Shown: in pieces, positions 1-12,629 of the stretch
How the letters are laid out: each line of letters starts with the position of its first letter
Position numbering within the stretch: the stretch's first letter is position 1
From: Phlebiopsis flavidoalba
Taxonomy: Eukaryota; Basidiomycota; Agaricomycetes; Polyporales; Phanerochaetaceae
DNA: 64,000 nt
Reading direction: 5' to 3'
Assembly (NCBI GenBank): GCA_035772785.1
Contig: JAOCPU010000077.1
Coordinates: 42,732-106,731 of the forward strand
Notes under the pieces: generated by a model
What the model was told of the DNA's origin: nothing
The model's database searches: none
The model's input: the letters and a program-made list of their open reading frames with translations, nothing else
Program-made: the position numbers and the translations under genes

Positions 1-1690
1 TTGGCTTGCGACCCATACGTTTGACAGACAACTTCTCGAGCTACAGCATACCATTAGCGACACGGGTAAGACACAGCCAAGGTTGACGTACCTCCACCAT
101 TTCCTCCTTTGTCCACCACGTCGGATCTATGCTCACACTTGTGTTGGTGAGACCCGCAACATGTGCCATGACACCGGAGAGGATTGCACGGTCACTGTAT
201 CCGCCCTCGAGAACGCTGAGGATGCGACCTTGAGCGTAGCGATCCGCAAGCGCACATGCGTCGCGAGTGAAGCGATAGAAGAAGGATGGGGGAACGCGAC
301 ATTTGCCAGCGACACCGTCGCTCTCGAATTCAGAGGCACCGAAGCCACAACTATGACTAAAGTCAATATGGGCGCTCGGCATATCAAGGGGCCAGGCATA
401 CCTGAGGAAAATCATGACGCTAATCCGGCTTTGCGTCCGTCAGCTCGAGAAATTCTTTCGCGCGGGTGAGGATTTCGGTGTACCGCGTCTCGTAGAGCGC
501 CCAAACTCGGCTTCGGTTGAGTACGGGGCGAGTGGGACATTCTCCACCCATTTCTTTTTTCTCTGCGTTGAAGTGCTCTTGGGCATACTGACGAAGCCCT
601 GATTCATTTTGCTACATTCCAATTCGCGTAAGCTCTCGTGGTTTCATAAAGGCGCATGAAACACGTACGTCGCAAGGATATTTATCGATATCATGTATAC
701 TCCCAAAGTAGACATTAAGATCTTGGTTCTGGCTGTGGTCTTGATTGATGTTATGGACAACGCGTTGTGTGCCATTGCCTATATGTTATTGTTAATAAAC
801 CAACTAAACGAGCATAGGAATAGTCATATGCAGGGCTTTACCATGATGTAAGTCAATGTCAAGAATGACTATGCGCTTGTATTGATGTGACTGGATTGCT
901 ATTAAGGGGTCTCGTGAGGATAGGAGGATGGCGACTAGAGAAGACATAAACTTGCCGTGGACTGCTCCAACGATAACATTATTGACAAATCCAACACCGG
1001 CTGGCCGTGTCTGGGCACAGCGTTTGTCAGAGATATGCGCAATGTTTAAGTAATTCGGCTTACTGGAAGGCAATGGTGTCCTGGTGGTCGTACGGCAACG
1101 AATGCACGCGTGCCGTTTGTCGGTGTTGTTGCATTTGACGAGCTCGCAGCAGCGATGTAGTCGACAGCTTCACATACTGTTGCAATAGCCCCACAGAGAG
1201 CGTCGTACGACTGAGGAGATACTGTCAAACGCGTTAACACGCGCCGTAGATGTTAGAAAACGAACACGCACAATACAAATCCGCCTCATAGCCCGGAGGT
1301 ATCTCTCGTTCTCCCATCCTATGCTTCTTCTTGCTTTCCTTGCACCACTGTTTTAGCATCTCCGCATAGGTTGTAGATGAATGTTCGTTGATTTTGGTTC
1401 CTAGCACCAGGCGCGCCCTGCTGGTAGGTCCAGGAGGTCTTTGACAACCGCCGTACTCCTGACAATCGTGACGGGTGTTTTCGGGGCTGCGTGCACGCCG
1501 TTATGTGCTGCCTGTTGTTTTGTGGGCGTGCTCGAGTCGTCCAATAATCGCACCAACGCCGTACGCTACCGCGCGTAGCCGTTCCGGTCGTTCAAGGTCG
1601 TTCTTCGAGATGAGATTCTTGTGCTTTAAACAGAGGTCTTGAAAGAACACGGTTGGTGGTGCGTATGCATGTGAGGTCGTGGGGACGATG
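1..1690 (-). pseudogene. Hos3-like histone deacetylase, disrupted paralog
   Basis: Zn-dependent class II-type (Hos3/Hda1-like) lysine deacetylase, which removes acetyl groups from histones in the nucleus. Collinear pieces read on the minus strand in changing frames: TVFFQDLCLKHK and ERPERLRAV (about 1540-1660), REIPPGYEADLY (about 1290), CEAVDYIAAASS and the catalytic-site RPPGHH (about 1090-1180), AGVGFVNN (about 990), the metal-binding DIDLHHG (about 840), GFGASEFES (about 320) and LEGGYSD (about 200). The order matches the better-preserved copy at 43930-46900, so the two are paralogs. Some frame changes may be introns, but an in-frame stop after the ERPERL exon and other shifts suggest decay or sequence errors. 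The low-coordinate (C-terminal) side probably continues outside the window. Family call is secure; functionality is doubtful. Confidence 0.75.
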
Positions 1691-3949
1691 CGGTTCGTCC
1701 ACTAGCATTTTCTCTCCTGAACATCGGCTTGAGGTTGAGAATGGGGAGGCTTTGGTAAGTCTGTGGTCGCCATGATTGTGCTTGTCATCAGAGGATTTCT
1801 CGAGGATTTGCAAGGAGAGATAGGACACGAATAAGGGATATTATAGGGACGACATCAGGGGATGTAGGAGAAGAGGATAGAAAGGAGGATCGACAAAGGT
1901 TCAAATTCGTGATATCCCTGGCGCTTCCATTCAGTGATGTAATATCGTGCTTGTGATGGAATCAGCAATGAGTTACGGTCGTTGTTATCACATAATCGTT
2001 TCATCCTAATAGCCGTTGAATCCCTTCTGACAGGATAAGCGGCCGTCAATGTCGTTTGCAAGGAGATGTACGATGGTTGCGGATGACATTTCTTTTCGAT
2101 GCGCCCATGGTGAAGAAAAATGTTGATATCAAAGCTATGGTTTAGATTTATCAAGCTTCCGTGATTATGGGCTCCTTTCATACACAGTTATTGCAGCGAA
2201 TGGTGTGAGCATCAGGTGAACACTCTAGAACCTTCTGCACATAGATTTCATCAGCTTATCCCTGATTCTTTGATTAATACGTCCACATGTCAGTTGCTCC
2301 ATATCACAGTTTTTCCTTTGTTATGGAACCCTAAGCGACTCCTTTTTCACTTCACGCTTCCTGTTTCCTCAAAGATGCATCGAGTGTTGGTAATAAGGAC
2401 CGCCTCGAATCAGATTTGTCTCCTGGCATAGACTCAAGTAGATCTGGTTATGGTCAGTGTATTAAACCCTTTTGGAGCGGACCCCGTATTCAAATTCAAA
2501 AGTCAAAACACAATCTGTACCACACACGGATTGTACAAACGTCGTGTTGAGCGTCATCAATTTTCGACCCAGGAAGTCTGGCCGATTCGGAAACGATTTC
2601 CCTTCGTGGGTAGTCCTTGACGCATCGCGTGTACAGCACCATTATGAATGGTTACATGAGTCCGAGACGACAGTATATCAAATCTCTTGCACTCTAGAAC
2701 GGCAAGTCTCATCCGTGCACCGTTGGGGGCTGTGCGACTTTACAAACAATCAGAGTCGGTAGTTATGAATTTTTCGTGAAATTCGAACTAGAAGGAGCCA
2801 GAAACCATACACTGTGTGCCAGTCCGATAATTGGCCACGAGGAACGCATGATGGTCGAAACGGGTTTGTATGTACAATGCCGACAGTCCCTGAACAGCTT
2901 TTAGGCCCTTTCTGTCATGTTAAACTCAGTTTTGCGGTAATGCCAGGCTCAAGCTTGGTGCATAGCCTTTTTGTTCGGTCGTTCTAAGACGAATTTGGCG
3001 ATGGTTCAGTGGGAAGGTACCCGTGTTTAGTCATGTAAGTGTAGTAATGGCTGGTAATGATTACCTATATATTAACCACATGCCACTACAACCGACTCTT
3101 CAAATTGCCTTCATTCTCTTTCTTATTCGCTCTTATTCCCTTGGTCAGTTCTCCCGGCCTTTTATACTGCTCGCTTGGACCTTCTGTAGCATAGACCTGA
3201 TCTTGCACCCCGATGTGAACTACAATAAGAAATGTTCTGCCCACAGCTCCGCACGGTAAACAGAAACAAAAAGGGGGTGAAAACACCACAAGTTTGTGCC
3301 ATGATCAGCACGTTGGGAGCTTAAATATTAATGTTGTCGATAGCGGTTCATCCTTACATTCTCATTCCCCTTTTCCCCTTTCTCAAAAGCTCATTCCAGT
3401 CCTTACTTTCTCTCTCGTTTACACCCTTGCCGTAGTTTGCAACCTTTTCCGGAGTTCAAAATCAGGGCTCTATTGGCACATTGCTCTTTTCCAGTGATAA
3501 TGTGACATCGCAGTTTTGTAGTTAAAATAACTTCAATAAATATTATTCTTGGCAAAATTAACCCTCTAATTCCGTTCGCCGGAGCGGAGGAGGAGGAAAC
3601 TCTTTAGTGATCAAAGACTTCAAAGTCCGACATTGATGACATTCACTCGGTAGAAGCCGAGCTTTGATTTTGACGACATTCGCGGCGACATACTACGACC
3701 TACCCAAACCTCGAGCAGTATCTACAGGCCAGCTGGTACATCGACTCGATGGTGTTTTTATTGCTCTCGATTGGTCATCAGCAAATTTTTCGAATCATTG
3801 CGTCGTGCGAGGTACCTCAAGGCGCCTCCCTTGACGTTTTTTGCTTGATAGCTGCGATGTCTGTGATTTTAGCCCAGATTGTTATACCGTCGTTCTCCAC
3901 CAACGACGCCGCATACCGCATGAAGGCGTGACAAGCGTGGAGACACGCT
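1691..3949. other. Intergenic stretch without recognisable gene
   Basis: AT-rich sequence with only short unrelated open frames on both strands. I see no motif, splice pattern or repeat that supports a gene. It separates the left deacetylase from the HET gene region. Confidence 0.4.
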
Positions 3950-3955
3950 CTTCAT

Positions 3956-4055
3956 TATAAATACCTCACGTGAGTGGGATAGTCAATCTTTGCTCAACTA
4001 TCGGCAATGTCGTTTGACTGGCGCTTTCGTTTCTCGTCGACAGGGCAATGGGCAG
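3956..4055 (+). promoter_or_regulatory. Possible promoter: TATA box, E-box and first exon
   Basis: TATAAATA at 3956-3963 is followed by the palindrome CACGTG at 3967-3972, a bHLH/Cbf1-type site. An ATG at 4007 opens a short frame (MSFDWRFRFSSTGQWA) that ends at a possible donor GTTAGG at 4056. The spacing suits a fungal core promoter plus first exon. I could not follow the gene further, so this is only a candidate. Confidence 0.25.
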
Positions 4056-4769
4056 GTTAGGCATCCTGATATTGTTTAGAGCTTAATCGGGAGACCAAGC
4101 CTACTCACTCGGGCCAGACGAGCATTCGAGGCGTGGCGAGACATGATGCAACTGCTCCAATGACGTACAGATCCAGCCGCCAAGCACTTAATTATTTAGT
4201 ACCGATATTGAGCAGCGGACAAGTCTATGGCTCTGATGTCAAAAGTTATACCTTCACGCTTTTAACGTCTCTCCTACCCAGTTTTCCTGGAGAGTAACGA
4301 GAACGTTTAGATCTACTTTCCAATCATAGACTCGACTAATGTTGCCAGTTAAAGATAGTTACTACGGATATTCAACCCCCCACAGATGTACATTCTTTCA
4401 GCGCCCTCAAGATCAGCCCCGCCCAGGCTTCCACTCTCTTCGCGCCTTTTGCCAGCAGTATCACATCAGTCCGCACACTGCAATTCCTGCCAAAAGAACT
4501 CGGGCTATGATAGACCCTCGCGAAACAGTTTCACTTGCGGCTCAGCTTAATGGGTGCGCCTGAAATCAACAGTTATAGTCTGTCTCGGGCGCCTGTGTAC
4601 AGCGATTTTCGCGCAAGGCGGGAGAGCTGCATGACAAATTACAACTAATATCTAAGCGACCCGGCGAGTCGATATGATTTTTGGCATGGTCTGTACGCTA
4701 ATTTCCAGCGGGGGGTTATTTTCCCCCCCGTCGATGCGTTGGCCTCGCCGCAGAGGTTCGCAGAATGTC

Positions 4770-6484
4770 ATCGCTCGTTCCACGTCTCGCATCCATCTGC
4801 CGCATGGTCCGAATTTACGACAGGTATAAGAGCACAGCGGAGCTCGCGATAGCTAATCAGCTACGCATTCCTCTCCATCGAGTCTGGGTACCTAGCCATC
4901 ATGATCAGTCAGGGAGGAGAGACAGAAGAATCCGTCAGGCTTAATCGGGAGCTCATTACATCGCGCTTGCAATGTCTGATTAGACGTTTAATAATCCTCC
5001 GGCACACGGTTTCTTCTTTTTGGTTTTCGAGACAAAGACATCCGCGCCCGACTCATTAGCGATTGGGCTCGGTGTCGCACAGTTGGGTCGCTGACAAGAC
5101 GCGTCATTCTGGTCAGCAAGGTAACGGCATCTATTAACTGTCGGCAAGAAAAGGTATCCCCTTCCGTTACCGTAAGTGGTCGACGACGCTCGGATCACTG
5201 ATTCTGCAATCGAGCTCATCTCAACTTATGGGCGCGGAATATGTCTTTCTCGATGTGCTGTGTCTACTGCAGGAGACCGAGGACAATCTCGTGGTTCGAA
5301 TGTCGGAATGGGGACAGGACGTGCCAGCTATGGGACACATTTACCGCCACGATCCGTATCAGACGGTCATCACCTACTTCAGCGGACTTGGCTTGCCCTT
5401 CAACTTGCGGCGTTCCGAGTTCGAGTCCTCCTTCCACTGGATCAATCGTGCTTGGACAGTGCAAGAGGCGACGCTGAACTGGTTACCAGGCGGTCTGGGT
5501 CCCACCATCGAAGGCATCTCTTCCATGGGTGCCAAGTTCATGCAGCAACTGAACGCGACCCTCGCGATCACCACGGCGGAACGTCCTGGACTAGACAAAC
5601 TTCTTGACCTCTTTTGTCGTCGACCTGGCTACGCAGACAAAAAACCTTACGACCAGATTGCGGCCCTCTCCTACCTCCTCCCACACACCCTCTGTCGTCG
5701 ATACTCTGAGAAGTATAGTTCCGCGGAGGAAGCGTTGAACGACTTCGTCATCATGATGCGCGGACCCGAGCTACTCTACCTGCTCACTTGCTGTCCCCTC
5801 CCTCGCAGAATAGACCCATCTGCTGTTCTCGACCGACGCAGCTGGTGGCCGACCTGGTCAACGCTCATGGGCTTTCCCCTCCATATTCCGCCACCGTCTG
5901 CAAGCTATGCTCCGCATGAAACGCTGCGAGTTGCTGTATTGGACACCGAGCTTCCCTCCTACAGGAGCACACTTCTGGGCAACGAGGTCTCCCTGGACTA
6001 TCATTCCGCGTACATTCTGCAGGGATGTATCCTTGAACCTGACAAAGACATTCTGTCGGTACAGACAACGGCAAAAGAGGAGAAATTCTCCTTCAAAATG
6101 TTTGTTGGCATGAACACCAAGGGTGAAGAGTTCACTCTCGTCGGTCTTGCCGAGTTAGAGTGCTGGGTGGTGTGCCGAGCCGGTGCTGTGAGTAAATTAT
6201 GGCATTATGATTCCAACGGGCAGAAAGGTCAGAGCGACATTGCTTTCCCCCCCCCCCCCCCCCGCTCGAAAACGGTGACGATACGGCAGGATGCCCGACC
6301 AGAGCGCACAAGACGAGGAGAAGGATCCGGCTGTAGGCAGTCAAACTGGTGTGCGACGCGCCTCAGTGTAACTAACACATCCAGTGATAGCGTCCTCAGA
6401 GCTTCGACGATGTTCTCTTTAGTTGGCATCGGGCAAGGGTACCTCCTGAAAGGCAGTATAATATACGGATTTGACGTTTATTAG
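4770..6484 (+). CDS. HET-domain (heterokaryon incompatibility) protein
   Basis: Cytoplasmic protein of the HET family, which in fungi triggers cell death after fusion of unlike individuals and is expanded in Agaricomycetes. The clear part is one 418-residue open frame from 5228. It has the HET block 1 motif GAEYVFLDVLCLLQ (residues 2-15), a YFSGLG segment near 45, and block 2 WINRAWTVQE near 75. Polypore relatives usually start further upstream. A weaker segment at 4830-4970 (KSTAELAIANQLRIP, then LHRVW) resembles the RVWDL region of those proteins, and IELIS near 5205 precedes the main frame with a shift. The N-terminus is therefore probably split by introns or frameshifts, and 5228 is unlikely to be the true start. 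A run of 17 C at 6247-6263 falls in the frame near residue 340. The sequence after it looks out of register, so the real C-terminus may differ. Confidence 0.75.
6247..6263. repeat. Poly(C) tract, 17 bases
   Basis: Seventeen consecutive C inside the HET open frame. Any length change would shift the reading frame. Downstream codons (many R, S, T) do not resemble the family, so the tract length may be mis-sequenced or variable. Confidence 0.9.
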
Positions 6485-9170
6485 CAGGAGTGCATGAGCT
6501 CCCATTACCAATGTCTGTGCGGGTGCAAGGACAGGCAGTGTGCTTATACACAATGTACTACATCTTTATCATCGTTATTACAACACTTCATGCTTAACCA
6601 GTTACAACAGAGCACAGAAACGAATGTATCTACCATATGTTCCGTACAATGGTACAATGAACTCAGTGAATACCACAATAGTTGTCAGTGTGTGTCATAT
6701 CGGTTCATGGTGTCTGTCCTATAGAATGCATGTCTCTCAGTACAGGCCCACGCGCACACATAACGTTATTACGGCGGTACTCTCTCGCCCAAATCGCGCC
6801 CACTGTCTCTTTTGCCCGAATTCCCGCTCTGAGCATATCAGTAGCCTCCCATTGCGTGACACCGGCATCGTCATCAAAGCCAACAGAGCAACCAACATGA
6901 GGGTCACTGCACCCACAGGAGAGCCGCACAATGCCGCGTTACGAAGTCTTTTAGCAGCGTCGTCGAGGCCAGACCCGGACGACTTGCGCCCAGGAGCCCC
7001 GGCCCGAGGGAACGGACAAGGGGCAAGGCCGAAAAAAACGGGGGGATTATACGCGCCTGTTAGGCACGGGTGCCGCCACGAGCGCTCGTAGGGAGTCCCA
7101 GGTACGGGACGAGTCACTGTGGCCCGATCTTGTGAGGGTGGAGCTTCGAAAGGTGAAGTGGCGGCCACCCTGACGGGCAGCCGGTAGCACATGAGGAGCG
7201 CGGCCCGGTGCCGCCGAGGAGGTACGATGCGGAGTCCATCCCGTACCGATCAGCCCAGCGTGTGTGTGATGGCTAGAGTGCGGACTGTGGTTAAGGTGCC
7301 AGGACCGAAGTGATGTCACGGATATGAGCCGGGGGCTACTTTTTTGTTTGTGGGCATGTGGGTTGGGCGAGTCGAGTGTGGAAGGCTCGCATTCCGCACA
7401 CAAGGAGAATACGGCCAGAGGGATGTGGCTCAGCAGGATAAAGAGGGTTACTGGTGGGTATTCACACCGAGAGTGCGAGGGCGGGCGTTATCCTTCCCCC
7501 CATCGACGAATAACGGATGATGCCATTTCGCAGCCGCGAGCGTGGATCTGCGTCGCGTTTGCTTTCCGCTCGTTGAGCGGGCACATCATCCCTCTGCGGG
7601 CGTGCGGGGGGAAGGTTTTCTCCTTGTGCTTAATGTTGTGAACGCCACATGCGCGGCGCGAGCGCACAGCTCAGTGTGGGGCACACTTCAAGCAGAATCG
7701 TGCATAGGGCAAGACATTCTGGAGAGACATTATCATCGGTCGTAACGGGTCTGTATCTAGTGGAACCCGTGGGCGAGACCAGGGGTATGGAGTTGGGTGT
7801 TATATACTTCATACCTTGAGATGGTACAAAAACGCTCCGGACGTATATAATCTGCGAGAGCCGGCCTCCCGGAAAACTTCACGTCATCACAGAGGATCGA
7901 CCTCAAACCTGGGAATGGAATACCAAGATGAAGTCAAACGTTTCTAGCTAGAACTTCGTCACTTACCTCGGGCTCCTCCAACTCCCGTAAGCTTCCGTTG
8001 GCGTGCTTTTTTCTCCAATAAGCCAGACACATGGGGGGTGAGGAAGCTCGGACTCGTGTCACGAGTAGTTAGACCTCGCGATTGGGGTGTGAGGGAATGG
8101 GTGCGTAGTTGCCGTGTACTCTAGTCGAGCAGGGATCTTAGTCGGAAAGGCACCTGATAATCAGGCCGTATCGGAAACAATCATGGTAAATCAGCACGAG
8201 GCACAGTACGAGACTGTTTTCCACACCCCACAGTCGCCCCATGTGGCAGCGAAACACCAGCCCGAGACCCTCGTGGATGAACGCGAATAGCTCGGGGCTG
8301 GACAACAGCCAGGCCACACAGGCTGTGCTGTGTGGAATATTCCATGAGCCTGCAGCATCTAATAAACATATTGTTACGCTTTGGATAATTCAATTTGGCC
8401 CTTACTGGACGACATGCATGGGTAATTCATGATGAAATGCGAACGTCTTTTTTTTGTGCAAATCTGTCTCGTCAGCACCACTGGCTTCTAGAGCTTCCGC
8501 CAGTTTCATCATCGCGGGAGGCTTTGTGGCGATCTCCGATAAACAAGAAGTCAGTGGCAGTAGAGATTGAAGAGCAAGTACCGGTCATCGAAGGCTAGTC
8601 ACGACTGGAGTAATGATGCGAGGTAAGTAAGGCTTGATTATGCCTGGCAAGAATCTTAACTCCGCCACTTATCTGTCAGACTCGCTGGAGCTTACCCACT
8701 CAGACGAATCGAATGACCTGCGTGTGACACATTAGTCGGACATGGAAATTCAATCCGCATGCTCGCGGCCCTCTTCCTCTTCCAAACACCCTACTGCAAC
8801 TTTCTCATTGTGAAAAATCCAAGTAATTGAGCGTAACCCTGGTCTCTTCATGACTCTGTTCGCTAGACGCTCAGATATTCGACTTCGATACAGGCCAAAA
8901 ACGAAAGAAAACCGCAAAAGAAGCTAGCGCTAGCATAAAACTCTGGTTCGGAGACTCTGGGCGTCCCCTCCTTGGTGACTCCTGGAATTCGCGAACTACA
9001 TATGCCGTACGTGCTGTTCAACATATTCCTTCTCAGTGCCCATAAACCTTGCACCGATGCTTTACAGGCTTTTTCAACGGGGGGGAATCATGGGAGTATG
9101 CCCATGAGCACTTTCAGTAAAACTACCTGGTCGAGTAACGCTTATACTCGATTTGCACGGCAGTAGACTG
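6485..9170. other. Intergenic stretch, GC-rich island at about 6900-7400
   Basis: Overlapping long open frames exist on both strands between 6740 and 7400, but they coincide with GC-rich sequence and show no family motif, so I treat them as chance frames. The rest up to 9170 is AT-richer and without recognisable genes. Confidence 0.35.
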
Positions 9171-9274
9171 GTATATAAATAATGTCTCTCTGACTTTTGT
9201 GAGTAATATTCTGGTTCTAGAAGGCTTGTAAAATTGTTCCTTGAACGCGTCGCCTTCTCAATCTTCCTTCCCCA

Positions 9275-9451
9275 ATGAACCTCCGTCTTCCAAGATATTT
9301 TTTGTTACTCATCTCAAGCTCAGGCGCAGCTCTCTACCCATACTCTGCACATTTATTGATTACATGTCCGCAGATGCTACGACAGCTACCGCCGTGGACA
9401 GTTCGCCCTATTGTTACGACCCCCAGCAGAATGGGTTTGCATAGAGTATAG
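9275..9451 (+). CDS. Possible small secreted-type protein (58 aa)
   Basis: ATG at 9275 opens a 58-residue frame with a signal-peptide-like start (MNLRLPRYFLLLISSSGAAL: a basic end, then a hydrophobic stretch, then small residues). A TATATAAATA sequence lies about 95 bp upstream at 9172-9181. No family recognised and no splice support. Chance is a real alternative. Confidence 0.15.
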   Translation: MNLRLPRYFLLLISSSGAALYPYSAHLLITCPQMLRQLPPWTVRPIVTTPSRMGLHRV

Positions 9452-10059
9452 GCTGGGACACTTCCCTCTGCGACCTACATCTGTCCTAATGGGCGGGCTT
9501 GCACAATTCGCGCTCAAGAAACGCATAAAACGGGCACGCAAAGCTCGCCGTCACTCTGCATAATCTGTGAGTTTTCTCCCGACATAATTCTTTGACTCCA
9601 CTCAGTCTTCCAATGCAGGTTTCAATGACACCGCAGCAGTCCCCATCATACCCACCGCGTTGGCTTTGCCGCTTGCACCCTTCCACAATCACTACCTAAC
9701 GCGGCTTTTATGCTCGGGGGGCGCTTTCATCAGTACGGACAACGCAGTTCTGAATCGACGCTCGTCGCCGTCTCGAACTTCCTCAGTCGTCACGGGTCTC
9801 TCAAGCCGAATATATAACCGCGTCGAACGTCCCTGGCCGGTAGATCCGCCGCTATCAACTCCTGACATCATCCGGACCGCTTGTTTATCACTGGTTATAG
9901 AAATTCTTTGCTCATGCGCGCTGATGATTTCGTTGTCTATGTACTCACACACCCAAACACCCCAAAATCGCCCTTGTCCACAGGCTGCGCAAGCATATAG
10001 CGGCTGGAGTACCTCCTCAGTATTCTCGGTGCGTGGTTTGGCTAGCACACATCGTGCTT

Positions 10060-12116
10060 TTTCAGCGCAACCCCTATCATCTGGAGGTAGACGCTCGCAG
10101 ACCCGCGACATCCGCAATGTGAACGGCACATTCTACTACAGCGCCCTCCACGATGCACTTCTCGCCCGGAGCGCCCATTCTGCGCTCGTACGACCTGTTC
10201 AACTGGGAGTACATCGGGCACTCCGTGCCATCGCTCGCGCCCTTCGTGAGCAAATACCCTGTCCTCGAGAATGGCAGCGGCGCTGCGTAACGTGAACGGC
10301 ATAGGCAGGCCAGCTTCTTCAACTACAACCCACAGCAGGGCCGCTGGCTCTGGGGTGTCTGGGTGCGTCGACTTTACGAACTCGTGGATTTTTCCCGGCG
10401 ACGAAACGTCGAGGGTCCGTTGGGAGCAGGTCGCGGAGATCGGGAAGTGCTACTACGACCCTGCGGCATGCTTGTGGACGACGACGGGACGATGTTTGTG
10501 TCGTACGCGAACAACATAACGAAATTTGGGTCGCGCAGCTGGCCGCCGACGATGCTAAGAGCGAGGTCAAGTCGCAGATGGTATTTGACCCGCCTGCCAG
10601 CATTGGTACGTTGACCTGAGTCTTTTCTTCGTGTTTTTGATCCTCATACGCCTAATACAAGGCTATCTTGAAGGAAACACGCATGTACAAGCGCAATGGA
10701 AAGTACTACATCCTTGCCGACCACCCCTCGAGACGGACCGAATGGGTCTTACAAGCGTCTTCTCCCTGGGGTCCATACAACCTCGAAGAATCTCGTCTCA
10801 TTCCGCTGCAGCGCCCAGCAGCGAGGGTGGCGGAAACCCGCACCAAGGCCCGGTCTCGTCGAAGCGCAGAGAGCGGCCAATGGTATTACATGGCGTTCGT
10901 CGACCTCCTACCCCGGAGGACAGAGTTCCAATCCCCGCTCCTGTAAGGCTGGGGAAGTGATTGGAGGTTCCTGCCGCCTCTTAAGGTTAAGTCCTCATGT
11001 CGCTCGTCATGGCAGATCACGCGTGTAATTAATGCGAATAAGAGCTGACAAATAAACGCATTGTCGCGGACTGCTAGCCCTTTTTATCCCCCGACCCAGG
11101 CTCCCTACTGCACCCACCCCCAATTCAAATTATGGCCCCTCAACGGCGTTGAACCTGAACTTCACAGAGCACGCGACAGCTCGGCCAGCAATGGGAATGG
11201 GAACCATGTGCCAGAAACACCTCATGTCTACTCTGTCTTCATCGGGCATCACACTCAAGAACGCGAAGGTGGACATACGACCTCTACAATGCCTCGTAAA
11301 CACGCTCACACAATTCGTATCTTCGGAGCAACATCACCCACTGCGATCAATCACCTTCCTCCGTCTACGGGCGCGATCGGTCGACGGCAGCCCGTCGCGA
11401 GAATTGCCAATGCCCTTGAGCGCAACCAGAGCGGTCATGGATCGGCCGTCGTAAAGCTCGACAAGGGGGCATTACACCGGTCGCGATGGTCGAACAACCA
11501 TCACAAATGGGGCTCGGGCTGTGGTCACGTTCGAACACCCCGGAGACACGCCCGCGTCGGCACGCGCTCGCGAGCTACTCCGACAGAGGTACTAACTCAC
11601 GCGCGACAGCAGAGGTGTCCCCAAAGCGACCACTTACGCGGCGCCACATTCACAGCTTACAGCACGGAACGGCAGCACGTTCCAACGCCCTCGGCCCTGC
11701 TGTCTCACAGCTAAAACAACGACTTGGGTTGAGTTCTTCCATGGCGCATACCGGTTCGGAATCTATCAATTATGCCACCGCGCGACCTCGGGCGGCTGAG
11801 GTCGAGGTGGGTTCTGTCCAGCTCGACGCATTGGGAACGGGCGGTCTCCCGCGGTCAGCCACTGGAGTACCGACAACCAGCGCTAGCTAAGCGCGACGAG
11901 CACGACAAAGACGGCTACCTCGAGTGGGAGGGGGACAAGTACTGGGGTTGTTGGTCAGTATGCCCAGTGTGGGGGCACGGGTTACAGCGGGCCTACTGTG
12001 TGTGCCGCAGGGTACACCTGTACTTGTGAGTAACACCCGTCGATGGGTGAAAGTGCGCCAAAAATGCTGACGAGCTGCCCGTAGACTCGAATCCGTACTA
12101 CTCACAGTGTCTATAG
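10060..12116 (+). pseudogene. GH43-type glycoside hydrolase with C-terminal CBM1, frameshifted
   Basis: Secreted plant-cell-wall enzyme of GH43 type (beta-xylosidase/arabinofuranosidase-like), carrying a fungal cellulose-binding module. Recognisable pieces in order: DIRNVNGTFYYS (about 10110), HFSPGAPILRSYDL and NWEYIGHSVPSL (10160-10240, next frame), MYKRNGKYYIL (about 10685), WVLQASSPWGPY (about 10745), NPHQG and WYYMAFVD (10830-10910). A second beta-sandwich part follows near 11280-11900 (for example DLYNA). The last exon is clean: CBM1 QCGGTGYSGPTVCAAGYTCT, intron 12026-12084 (59 bp, GTGAGT...GTAG), then YSNPYYSQCL and stop at 12114. The catalytic part changes frame many times and has stops (for example near 10286), more than introns explain. 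The signal peptide exon was not found. GH43 subfamily is uncertain. Confidence 0.75.
12026..12084 (+). other. Intron splitting the CBM1 module
   Basis: Canonical 59-bp intron GTGAGT...CCCGTAG. Removing it joins ...GYTCT to YSNPYYSQCL, restoring the conserved aromatic and cysteine pattern of the cellulose-binding module. Confidence 0.8.
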
Positions 12117-12629
12117 TTTCCCAGTGTTGTGTCTATGGGATTTTATGCCCAACCGTGACGATGAATGGTGTGTCTGGGTCTTCCCTACTCTCGCCATCTA
12201 TCGTGTGGCCCATCGTTGTGGTGGTAGCGGCAAAAACCTCACTAGCGGAAAGCCAGTGGTCAACCCCTTTCCTTGCACCGTGCGTGGTCTCGCGGCTGGC
12301 CACGATTTGAGTCTTGTCATAGACATCTCGTTCAATGTGCATGGCCCTATATGTCCACGGTGCGTCCAAACCCATTGATGGCTAAGAGATTCGCAGGCCA
12401 CGCCCAATAAACGAGGCCACCGGCCACATTCGTGGCAGATGGTAATGCTCCACCCAGAGTTATTGTTTCCAAATCAAGACGGACGAGGTGGCCAAACCGT
12501 GAGTGGGTCTATTTAATGCGGCCTTCCGTGACCTTCGTTGGTCGTACTCCATAGCTTCTTGCCCCTGGATTCCTGCCTTCTGTCTTCTATCCCAGACGCC
12601 TTGCTACCGCTTTTCTAGACCAGGACAAT

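Noticed and set aside
6737..7403. Overlapping open frames of 118-183 codons on both strands
   Set aside because: GC-rich island, mutually overlapping frames, no recognisable motif and no splice support.
9692..10322. Minus-strand frames upstream of and over the GH43 start
   Set aside because: They overlap the GH43 motifs read on the plus strand and carry no family motif themselves.
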